Position numbers and translations under genes: made by a program | Source of the DNA: Thermodesulfovibrio sp. | GTDB taxonomy: Bacteria > Nitrospirota > Thermodesulfovibrionia > Thermodesulfovibrionales > UBA6898 | NCBI GenBank assembly: GCA_013824615.1 | Contig: PNOC01000006.1 | Span: 31,521-95,520, forward strand | Length of the DNA stretch: 64,000 nucleotides | Reading direction: 5' to 3' | Notes under the pieces: model-generated | The model's input: only the letters and a program-made list of their open reading frames with translations | Told to the model about the DNA's origin: nothing | Databases searched by the model: none | Part shown: piece after piece, positions 54,964-62,422 of the stretch | Position numbering within the stretch: position 1 is the first letter of the stretch | Layout: each line of letters starts with the position of its first letter

Positions 54964-57486
54964 ATGCAGAAATTCATTAAAATAACCGGTGCCCGGGAAC
55001 ATAACCTCAAGAACGTCAGTGTGTCGATCCCCCGAGATGCGATTACGGTAATCACCGGCCCTTCCGGTTCAGGAAAATCCTCGCTGGCTATTGATACGAT
55101 CTATGCCGAAGGGCAGCGGCGTTATGTCGAAAGCCTCTCTGCCTATTCCCGCCAGTTTCTGGAACAGCTTCAGAAGCCGGAAGTCGATGCGATAGAAGGT
55201 CTTTCGCCCTCCATCGCCATAGACCAGAAGACGGTCAGCCGGAGCCCCCGCTCAACGCTGAGCACCATAACCGAGATCTATGACTACCTGCGGGTTCTTT
55301 ACACCCGGCTGGGAAAACCATACTGTTATAAATGCGGGGCTGAAATATCGACTCAGGAGTCCGGCAATATCATTGAGGCGGTCCTGGCCCTGCCTGAGGG
55401 TACCCGCCTGCAGATTCTCACCCCGATAGTCCGTGACCGCAAGGGCAATTACCGCAAGGAGCTGCAGGAAATGCGCAGCGAGGGCTTTGTCAGGGCCCGG
55501 ATAGACGGAGAGATGGTTGACCTGACAGAGGAAATTCTCCTCGAAAAAAAGAAGCGCCACACCATAGAGATCGTCATCGACCGGCTGATTATTAAAGACG
55601 GCGTCGACCGCCAGATCAGGGAGGCGGTCGAGACCGCTTTTAAGTATTCTGACACGGTCACGGTCAACCTGGTAAAAGGCAACCGCGATATCCTCTTTTC
55701 CCGTGCCGCTGCCTGCCTTACCTGCGGGATAAGCTATCCCGATATAATCCCCCGGTTCTTCTCCTTCAACAGCAGGGCCGGAGCCTGTCCTGCCTGCAAC
55801 GGGCTCGGCTATGAGAACCTGCAGGAGGATTCGCCTGACATAGAGGAATACAGGACCTGCAGCTCATGCGGCGGTTTCCGCCTGAGAAAGGAGGCCCTCA
55901 GTGTCCTTTTCCATGGCATAAGTATTGGTCAGTTCTGCAGCATGTCGATCAAAGAGGCCTCGGCTTTTCTGTCAGGCATATCCCTGACAGAAAGAGAGGG
56001 GTTCATCGCACGGCGTGTTTTGAAAGAAGTACGCGACCGGCTCTCGTTCCTGACACAGGTCGGGCTTGATTATCTGACCCTCAGCAGACCCTCGGTCACA
56101 CTTTCGGGAGGCGAAGCCCAAAGAATCCGGCTGGCAAGCCAGATGGGTTCGTCCTTGACCGGCGTTCTCTACGTACTGGACGAGCCGAGCATCGGGCTCC
56201 ACCCCCGCGACTGTGGCAAGCTTCTGGAAAGCCTTACGGCGATAAAGGACGCGGGCAACACGGTTGTCGTTGTCGAGCATGACGAAGAGACGATACGCTG
56301 GGCCGACCATATCATCGATATGGGGCCGGGGGCCGGGGTGCGGGGGGGCTGGGTCATTGCCGAGGGCACGCCGTCCGAGATTGAAGAGAACAGTAACTCT
56401 ATCACAGGAAGGTATCTCTCCGGCCGGACCTCTATCGAGACGCCTTCAGTCCGGCGTCCTCTGGCAAAATTCTTCACCGTGCGGGGTGCGGCCGAGCATA
56501 ACCTCAAAAACATCAATGTCAGGATACCGGTACAGGCCTTCACCTGCGTAACCGGAGTTTCAGGGTCAGGCAAGAGCACCCTGATCTTCGACATCCTCTT
56601 CAGGGCGCTGCACAAGCACCTGGCCGGTCCCCGGGATATCATCCTGCAGCCGGGACAACACGGCAGCATCGAGAACATCAGTCTGGTAGACAAGGTGATC
56701 AGCGTTGACCAGACCCCGATAGGCAGAACCCCCCGCTCCAACCCGGTGACCTACACCGGGATCTTCTCCCACATCCGGGACCTCTTTGCCCTGCTGCCTG
56801 ATGCAAAGGTCCGTGGCTATAAGAACTCCCGCTTCAGCTTCAACATCGAGGGCGGACGCTGCGAGGCCTGCCGCGGCAACGGAATGATCAAGGTCGAAAT
56901 GCATTTTCTGCCGGACGTCTACGTCCAGTGCGAAAAATGCCGGGGGACGCGCTATAACCATGAAACGCTCGAAATAAAATACCGGGAGAAAAATATTGCC
57001 GGGGTGCTGGATATGAGTGTATCCGAGGCCCTTCAGTTCTTTGAAAATATCCCCCAGATAAGACGGCGGCTGGAAGTGCTGGACGACATCGGCCTGGGGT
57101 ATATTCACCTTGGCCAGCCGGCGACCACCCTCTCGGGCGGCGAAGCACAGAGGATCAAGCTATCCCGGGAGCTGAACAGACGCTCTACGGGCAACACCTT
57201 GTATATACTTGATGAACCGACGACCGGTCTCCATTTCAGCGATATTCAAAAGCTGCTCCATGTCCTGAATCTGCTGGTCGATCAGGGCAACACCGTAATC
57301 GTCATAGAGCACAACCTTGATGTCGTCAAGTCAGCTGACTATGTCATCGACCTCGGTCCTGAAGGAGGGGAACAGGGAGGGGAGCTTATAGCCGAAGGAA
57401 CACCGGAAGAGGTCAGCCGCAACAGCCGTTCACATACCGGCAGATTCCTCAGGCAATGCCTGCTGAAGGTCAATTCCCGCGGATGA
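54964..57486 (+). CDS. uvrA: Excinuclease ABC subunit UvrA lacking the insertion domain
   Basis: Damage-recognition ATPase of nucleotide excision repair. It has two ABC modules (Walker [10 protein letters not shown] and GVSGSGKST; signatures LSGGEAQR twice; Walker [12 protein letters not shown] and [11 protein letters not shown]), the UvrB-binding domain (about 125-245), and the C-terminal zinc finger (CEAC, CEKC). It has 840 residues where about 940 is usual. Between the zinc cysteines Cys275/Cys278 ([10 protein letters not shown]) and Cys299/Cys302 (RTCSSCGG) only about 16 residues remain in place of the roughly 110-residue insertion domain that contacts DNA. The frame is intact and flanking motifs are perfect, so this is a clean domain loss. 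I chose ATG 54964 ([15 protein letters not shown]) over 54904. Confidence 0.93.
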   Translation: MQKFIKITGAREHNLKNVSVSIPRDAITVITGPSGSGKSSLAIDTIYAEGQRRYVESLSAYSRQFLEQLQKPEVDAIEGLSPSIAIDQKTVSRSPRSTLSTITEIYDYLRVLYTRLGKPYCYKCGAEISTQESGNIIEAVLALPEGTRLQILTPIVRDRKGNYRKELQEMRSEGFVRARIDGEMVDLTEEILLEKKKRHTIEIVIDRLIIKDGVDRQIREAVETAFKYSDTVTVNLVKGNRDILFSRAAACLTCGISYPDIIPRFFSFNSRAGACPACNGLGYENLQEDSPDIEEYRTCSSCGGFRLRKEALSVLFHGISIGQFCSMSIKEASAFLSGISLTEREGFIARRVLKEVRDRLSFLTQVGLDYLTLSRPSVTLSGGEAQRIRLASQMGSSLTGVLYVLDEPSIGLHPRDCGKLLESLTAIKDAGNTVVVVEHDEETIRWADHIIDMGPGAGVRGGWVIAEGTPSEIEENSNSITGRYLSGRTSIETPSVRRPLAKFFTVRGAAEHNLKNINVRIPVQAFTCVTGVSGSGKSTLIFDILFRALHKHLAGPRDIILQPGQHGSIENISLVDKVISVDQTPIGRTPRSNPVTYTGIFSHIRDLFALLPDAKVRGYKNSRFSFNIEGGRCEACRGNGMIKVEMHFLPDVYVQCEKCRGTRYNHETLEIKYREKNIAGVLDMSVSEALQFFENIPQIRRRLEVLDDIGLGYIHLGQPATTLSGGEAQRIKLSRELNRRSTGNTLYILDEPTTGLHFSDIQKLLHVLNLLVDQGNTVIVIEHNLDVVKSADYVIDLGPEGGEQGGELIAEGTPEEVSRNSRSHTGRFLRQCLLKVNSRG

Positions 57487-57490
57487 ATTC

Positions 57491-58510
57491 ATGAAGACAA
57501 AACTGTTTTTTTTCACGATACTGGGGCTGCTTCTGGTTTCATGTTCAGGGAAAACGCCCCACGCTTATCAGAAGTCGAAGGCTCTTCTGGATACTTTTAT
57601 CACCATAACCGCTGTGTCTGACTCTGAAAAAACAGCAGACGCGGCTATCGAAAATGCCTTTGCCCGGATAGAACAGTTCGGCAAGCTGATTAACTTCTAT
57701 GCTCCTGACAGTGAACTTGCACTGATCAATAAGAATGCAGGGGTTGCGGCAACACGTGTTTCTTCTGAAACCCTCGATGTCATTGCCAGGGCGCTGTATG
57801 TTGCAGAAAAATCTCAGGGGGCCTTTGATCCGACCATAGGCCCGGTAATGCAGTTGTGGGACTTTCGCCAGTCGGTAAAACCGGATGACGCCGAAATACG
57901 AAAAAAGCTCCCCCTGGTCAATTACCGGAAGGTCAGAATAGACCGCAAACAGTCAACGGTATTTCTCACCGCAAAGGGCATGGCCCTCGACCTCGGCGGC
58001 ATTGCAAAAGGGTACGCAGCAGACCTTGCGGTTGAGACACTGACCAGACAGGGGATTTTATCGGGGCTTGTAGCAATTGCAGGAGACATCAGGACCTTCG
58101 GGAACAGACCGGACGGGAAGCCCTGGAATATCGGGATCAGGAACCCCAGAATGAAGGGGAAGAAAGACGAGATCATTGCAACCCTCCCTTTGTCGGGCAA
58201 GGCCATATCAACGGCAGGAGACTACGAGCGTTTCTTTATCAGCAGCGGGCAACGCTACCATCATATCATGAACCCTGCAACAGGGTATCCGGCTTACGGG
58301 ACGCGCAGTGTCAGCGTTATTACCGATAGCGGCGTTATCGCCGACGGCTTTGACAATGCAATTTTTGTACTCGGTCCGGAAAGAGGAAAAAAAATGATTG
58401 AGGAGCTTGGCAAGGATTTTCCTGTCGACGCTTTTATACTGTATGACGATGGTACGACATACACCACTTCCGGGATCAGGGGCTCTCTGAAACATGAGAA
58501 AGAGCATTAG
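57491..58510 (+). CDS. apbE: FAD:protein FMN transferase ApbE (lipoprotein)
   Basis: Attaches FMN covalently to Thr/Ser of extracytoplasmic redox proteins, using FAD. A lipoprotein signal with lipobox LVSC (Cys18) is followed by the ApbE domain: MALDLGGIAKGYAAD, VAIAGDIRTFG, ISTAGDYERFF, YHHIMNPATGYPA. At 339 residues it is full length. It starts 4 bases after uvrA and overlaps the NusG_II gene by 17 bases. No target protein with an FMN-binding domain is in the window. Confidence 0.93.
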   Translation: MKTKLFFFTILGLLLVSCSGKTPHAYQKSKALLDTFITITAVSDSEKTADAAIENAFARIEQFGKLINFYAPDSELALINKNAGVAATRVSSETLDVIARALYVAEKSQGAFDPTIGPVMQLWDFRQSVKPDDAEIRKKLPLVNYRKVRIDRKQSTVFLTAKGMALDLGGIAKGYAADLAVETLTRQGILSGLVAIAGDIRTFGNRPDGKPWNIGIRNPRMKGKKDEIIATLPLSGKAISTAGDYERFFISSGQRYHHIMNPATGYPAYGTRSVSVITDSGVIADGFDNAIFVLGPERGKKMIEELGKDFPVDAFILYDDGTTYTTSGIRGSLKHEKEH

Positions 58511-58880
58511 AAGCACAACCATACCCGACCGCCTGCTGCTGCTGTTTCTCGTCGTGGCCTCGGTGGCGGGCATATTCCTCGCACGTGAAGCGATGCCGGA
58601 ATCAGACGAAGTGGTGATAGAAGTTGACGGGCACCCGGCCTTCACTGCGGCTTTACAGGAAGACCGGGTAATACGGCTGCAGAGCAGCTCCGGACCGATA
58701 GAGGTTGAGATCAGCAGCGGAAGGGCCCGCATCAAGGAGGCCCATTGCCCGAATCAGCTTTGCGTGAAACAGGGTTGGGTCTCCAGGGGGGTTATTGTCT
58801 GTCTTCCGGGAAGAGTCATCGTCTTTGTCGGCGGGAGGGATACCCAGAAAAAGAAGGATCTCGATGCAGTTACGGGATAA
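58494..58880 (+). CDS. NusG domain II-containing membrane-anchored protein
   Basis: A 128-residue protein with one N-terminal membrane segment (about 13-30) and an extracytoplasmic NusG_II domain. The end carries the conserved CPNQLCVKQGWVSRGVIVCLPGRVIVFV cysteines in spaced form (CPNQLC and VCLP). These proteins recur next to ApbE and Gx-type genes in flavin-based electron transfer loci. It overlaps apbE and the Gx gene on both sides. Confidence 0.85.
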   Translation: MRKSIRSTTIPDRLLLLFLVVASVAGIFLAREAMPESDEVVIEVDGHPAFTAALQEDRVIRLQSSSGPIEVEISSGRARIKEAHCPNQLCVKQGWVSRGVIVCLPGRVIVFVGGRDTQKKKDLDAVTG

Positions 58881-59397
58881 ACAGCGCATTGCAGTCCTGT
58901 CAGCCTATGCCCTCGCCCTGCACGGGTTCGAGGCAATCCTTCCGATGCCGGTCCCGTGGCTGCGCATTGGCCTTGCCAATATTATCACGCTTGTGTCCCT
59001 GCTGCTGTATGACTTCAGGACCGCGCTGGCGGTCACGGTCATTCGGGTGACCCTGGCCTCGATGTTCACCGGCACCTTCCTCGGTCCGTCCTTTATCCTG
59101 AGCTTGGGCGGGGGGCTCAGCAGCACAGCAGCGATGGGACTGGTCCATGCGGCCTCCAGAAACCTGTTCGGTCCGGTCGGCCTGAGTCTGGTCGGCTCGC
59201 TCTTTCATAATCTGGCTCAGCTCTTCCTTGCCTGGCTCCTTTTCGTTCAGAGGATAGGCCCGGTCCTGATTATCAGCCCTGTTATTCTGCTGATCGGAAC
59301 AATAACCGGAGTTGTCAACGGTCTTATCAGCAGCCTGCTTATCAGGCAGCTTACGAAAGAAAACGCTGATAACCCTGCCGATAATAGTGAACTCTGA
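58864..59397 (+). CDS. Gx transporter / heptaprenyl diphosphate synthase component I family protein
   Basis: A 177-residue polytopic membrane protein with about five predicted segments (LANIITLVSLLLYDFRTAL, LSLGGGLSSTAAMGLVHAA, LFHNLAQLFLAWLLF). It belongs to the family annotated as Gx transporters (Hpre_diP_synt_I), often found with ApbE and NusG_II. I chose the ATG at 58864 with AAGGA upstream; it overlaps the NusG_II stop by 17 bases. The cargo is unproven. Confidence 0.82.
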   Translation: MQLRDKQRIAVLSAYALALHGFEAILPMPVPWLRIGLANIITLVSLLLYDFRTALAVTVIRVTLASMFTGTFLGPSFILSLGGGLSSTAAMGLVHAASRNLFGPVGLSLVGSLFHNLAQLFLAWLLFVQRIGPVLIISPVILLIGTITGVVNGLISSLLIRQLTKENADNPADNSEL

Positions 59398-59427
59398 CTT
59401 TTGCAGATCAGGTATAATAGAAATCCG

Positions 59428-59610
59428 ATGAGAATACGATGCCCAATATGCCGGGAGTGGACGACGTGGGAGGAGAACCCTCACCGGCCCTTCTGCTCCG
59501 AACGGTGCAGAGTTACCGACCTCGGGGCCTGGGCCACAGAAGCATACCGGATCGCCGCTAAAGAGGAAGAAAATGAAGACGAACAGGAATCTACAGAAGA
59601 AGAACAGTAA
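59428..59610 (+). CDS. yacG: DNA gyrase inhibitor-like zinc protein YacG
   Basis: A 60-residue zinc-binding protein. RCPICREWTTWEENPHRPFCSERCR has the C-x2-C ... C-x3-C site of YacG, followed by an acidic tail rich in Glu. I chose the ATG at 59428 because the zinc motif follows at once. TATAAT about 14 bp upstream may be a local -10. Confidence 0.85.
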   Translation: MRIRCPICREWTTWEENPHRPFCSERCRVTDLGAWATEAYRIAAKEEENEDEQESTEEEQ

Positions 59611-59631
59611 AGGAATAATAAGGAGGACAGC

Positions 59632-60435
59632 ATGATACGGATAGGGGTGGCCGGAGCAGCAGGAAAAATGGGTGCGAGAATAGTCGCCCTCTCCAGGGAA
59701 TATGACGGTCTTGAGCTGGCAGCTGCCTTCGAAAGAAGCGGACATGACCGCATCGGCAGGGACATCGGGAGCATTGCGGGCCTGGGAGAGACCGGAATTT
59801 CGCTTGCAGATGGAATGGAGGCGGTCATCAGCCAGGTTGACCTGATCATAGACTTTACTTCGATAGAATCGACCAGGCAGAACCTGAAGCTTGCGGCGAA
59901 ACACGGCAAGGCCATGGTGATAGGGACAACCGGCTTTTCCAAAGAAGACCTCAGTGAGATGGACCCGCTCCTGAAATCCATCCCGTGCGTGATGGCCTCA
60001 AATATGAGCCTCGGCGTTAATCTCCTGCTGAAGGTGCTGGAGGATGTCGCCAAAGTTCTGGGTGATGATTACGATATAGAAATCGTCGAGGCCCATCATC
60101 GCCTGAAAAAAGATGCACCAAGCGGCACTGCCGTCAAGATGGCCCAGGTACTTGCCAAAGCAGTAAACAGGGACCTGGAGGAGGTAGGCGTTTATGCCCG
60201 CCACGGTATCATCGGGGCACGCACGAAAAAAGAGATCGGCATACAGACCGTCCGGGCGGGAGATATCGTCGGCGAGCATACGGTCATGTTCGGCGGTCTT
60301 GGCGAAAGGATCGAAATAACGCACAAGGCATCCAGCCGCGACACCTTTGCGCGGGGAGCTCTTAAGGCAGCGCTATGGCTCGCAGGAAAGCCCGCAGGTC
60401 TCTATGACATGCCGGATGTGCTGGGGCTCAGATAG
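59632..60435 (+). CDS. dapB: 4-hydroxy-tetrahydrodipicolinate reductase
   Basis: NAD(P)H enzyme of lysine/diaminopimelate synthesis, 267 residues. IGVAGAAGKMG (nucleotide binding), DFTSIEST, ASNMSLGVN and EIVEAHHRLKKDAPSGTA (substrate binding) are clear. AATAAGGAGGA precedes the ATG. It ends the tadA-dapB run, and is convergent with rubredoxin 8 bases away. Confidence 0.95.
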   Translation: MIRIGVAGAAGKMGARIVALSREYDGLELAAAFERSGHDRIGRDIGSIAGLGETGISLADGMEAVISQVDLIIDFTSIESTRQNLKLAAKHGKAMVIGTTGFSKEDLSEMDPLLKSIPCVMASNMSLGVNLLLKVLEDVAKVLGDDYDIEIVEAHHRLKKDAPSGTAVKMAQVLAKAVNRDLEEVGVYARHGIIGARTKKEIGIQTVRAGDIVGEHTVMFGGLGERIEITHKASSRDTFARGALKAALWLAGKPAGLYDMPDVLGLR

Positions 60436-60443
60436 CGCAAAAC

Positions 60444-60602
60444 CTAAATCTTCTCGAACATATCCTTTGAGGCACCGCAGACAGGGCATACCCATTCGTC
60501 GGGAATACTATCAAAGGGGGTCCCGGGCTCAATACCGCCGTCAGGGTCCCCCACCTCAGGGTCGTATTCATAGCCGCATACCGTACATCTCCATGTAGAC
60601 AT
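60444..60602 (-). CDS. Rubredoxin
   Basis: A 52-residue iron carrier. The N-terminal [19 protein letters not shown] has the first CxxC (Cys6, Cys9), and [11 protein letters not shown] has the second (Cys39, Cys42). The spacing and the [15 protein letters not shown] loop are textbook rubredoxin. AAAGGA lies upstream of the ATG. It transfers single electrons, for example to reductases that detoxify oxygen. Confidence 0.95.
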   Translation of the reverse strand: MSTWRCTVCGYEYDPEVGDPDGGIEPGTPFDSIPDEWVCPVCGASKDMFEKI

Positions 60603-60758
60603 ATTCTCTGTCCTTTCCTGATAATAGAGTTACTCACCAATTCTAGAACAGTGTCCTGCGTATTACAAGATATTTTCATGCACGCATGAAGCCGCCTGAC
60701 CAAACAGGACCTGATTTCTCTTATTTTACCAGCGGTTAAAAGTAAATAAAAATAATTG

Positions 60759-60788
60759 TTGCAGTCTATAGATACTATTTGGTAGAAT
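60759..60788 (+). promoter_or_regulatory. Putative sigma-70 promoter of rpoD
   Basis: TTGCAG (60759-60764), 18-base spacer, TAGAAT (60783-60788), about 140 bp upstream of the rpoD ATG. The 327-bp gap 60603-60929 has no other gene. Confidence 0.45.
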
Positions 60789-60844
60789 GCTGGTTATGGT
60801 AAAAGCAGCTGTTCCTTATTCATATTTTTTCCATGTATTCCGAT

Positions 60845-60870
60845 GAATTTGCGGACTTGTCCGCAAATTC
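60845..60870. promoter_or_regulatory. 26-bp dyad in the rpoD leader
   Basis: GAATTTGCGGAC (60845-60856) and GTCCGCAAATTC (60859-60870) form a perfect 12-bp inverted repeat with only TT between. It is 60 bp upstream of the rpoD start and downstream of the likely promoter. The tiny spacer favours a protein-binding palindrome over an RNA hairpin. Confidence 0.6.
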
Positions 60871-60929
60871 AATAAATCTTCACATTTAGCTAGTAAACTC
60901 ATAACAAATTAAGAATAAAGAGGTGCCTG

Positions 60930-62372
60930 ATGAAAGAAACTGATGTATTTGAAGATATAATTGAGCTGGGAAAAAGCCGTGGTTCCCTGACCTACGAAGA
61001 GATCAATGATGCCCTGTCATCTGAGTTCTATTCACCGGATGACCTGGAGGAGCTGCTCGAGCTGCTCGATGATATGGGCGTGACGGTAGTCGACACACCT
61101 GCTGACGACATTGCAGACGATGACTTTGTGGAGGAAGAGAACCCTCAGCATGAAAAGTCTGAAGATCTGGTCCAGGCCTACTTCCACTCGATGGGCAATA
61201 TCCCGATTCTCACCAAGGCCGAGGAAGTGGAACTTGCCAAGAGGCTTGAAGAGGGAAAAGGCATTATCCGGGAGGTAATTACTCCCATGCCCTTTTATAG
61301 GAAGATAGAGTCAGCCCTGGCCGAAGAGATGACCCAGACGACTGAAGAGACTGACGAGGTCGATGGGGATGAGGTTGCTTTAAAGGCAATTGGCGAGAGC
61401 CTTGATATCATGGAGGACCTGCTGCAGGAACTAAGAGATGCGGACAGGAAAATAGCCCGTCACGGATCCCTGAAAGACCTGCAACGCCAGATACTTGAAA
61501 AGAAGAAAAAGGGGCAGAACCCTGAAAAGCTTACCCTGCTTGCAAAAGAAGTCCAGGCGGTCTATAAATTGCTTGAGGCAGAGACGGGGCTGAAGATGCA
61601 GGAACTTCGGGAACAGGCAAACCGTATTGCAAAAGCACGCCTGCTGGTGAATGATGCGAAGGAAGAGCTGATTACCCACAACCTCAGGCTGGTGATTAAC
61701 ATTGCGAAAAACTATATCGGCCGCGGGCTTTCACTTCTGGATCTTATTCAGGAGGGCAATATCGGTCTCATGCGCGCCGTCGATAAATTCAAATATGAAA
61801 AAGGATTCAAATTCAGTACCTATGCCACCTGGTGGATACGGCAGGCCATGACCAGGGCTTTGATTGATCAGACCAAAACGATCAGGGTCCCGGTACATAT
61901 GATGGAGTTCTACAACAAGGTCGTCAAGACGTCACGGGACCTTACGGTACAGCTGGGCCGGGAACCGAACAACGATGAAATCGCCAAAAGCCTGGGAGTG
62001 TCTCCGCGTAAGGTTGAAGAGGTGTTCCGGGCAGTACAGGACCCGATCGCGCTACAGACACCGGTGGGTGATGAAGACACAAGCCTCGAGGACTTTATTG
62101 CCGACACCAATAGTCCGTCCCCTATTGCCAATGCAGAGAAGAGCGAGTTTACGGACCAGATACTCCAGCTTCTCCATACGCTGACACCAAAGGAGAACGA
62201 GGTCATCAAGATGCGTTTCGGCATAGGGTTTGACCGGGATCATACGCTTGAAGAGGTCGGCCGCCATCTTTCACTTACACGGGAGAGGGTCAGGCAGATT
62301 GAGGCCAAGGCCCTCAGGAAGCTGAAGCATCCGACAAGACTGAAAGCGCTCAACGTACTGACTGCAGCGTAA
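60930..62372 (+). CDS. rpoD: RNA polymerase sigma factor RpoD
   Basis: Primary sigma-70 factor, 480 residues. Region 1.1 is short and acidic; 1.2 has [26 protein letters not shown]; region 2 has [37 protein letters not shown] and [26 protein letters not shown]; region 3 [13 protein letters not shown]; region 4 ends in [43 protein letters not shown] precedes the ATG. dnaG is not next to it. Confidence 0.97.
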   Translation: MKETDVFEDIIELGKSRGSLTYEEINDALSSEFYSPDDLEELLELLDDMGVTVVDTPADDIADDDFVEEENPQHEKSEDLVQAYFHSMGNIPILTKAEEVELAKRLEEGKGIIREVITPMPFYRKIESALAEEMTQTTEETDEVDGDEVALKAIGESLDIMEDLLQELRDADRKIARHGSLKDLQRQILEKKKKGQNPEKLTLLAKEVQAVYKLLEAETGLKMQELREQANRIAKARLLVNDAKEELITHNLRLVINIAKNYIGRGLSLLDLIQEGNIGLMRAVDKFKYEKGFKFSTYATWWIRQAMTRALIDQTKTIRVPVHMMEFYNKVVKTSRDLTVQLGREPNNDEIAKSLGVSPRKVEEVFRAVQDPIALQTPVGDEDTSLEDFIADTNSPSPIANAEKSEFTDQILQLLHTLTPKENEVIKMRFGIGFDRDHTLEEVGRHLSLTRERVRQIEAKALRKLKHPTRLKALNVLTAA

Positions 62373-62382
62373 CTGATTTTTT

Positions 62383-62421
62383 CCAGAGAGGCAGGGACCC
62401 CGGAGGTCCCTGCCTCTCTGG
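62383..62421. terminator. Bidirectional terminator between rpoD and cyclase
   Basis: A 17-bp perfect stem CCAGAGAGGCAGGGACC (62383-62399) with GGTCCCTGCCTCTCTGG (62405-62421), loop CCGGA, T-tract before and TTTATTTTA after. Confidence 0.9.
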
Positions 62422-62422
62422 T

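Noticed and set aside
58900..59904. 334-codon minus-strand ORF across Gx, yacG and dapB
   Set aside because: It crosses three conserved plus-strand genes, and its product is low-complexity and rich in Arg, Gln and Asp.
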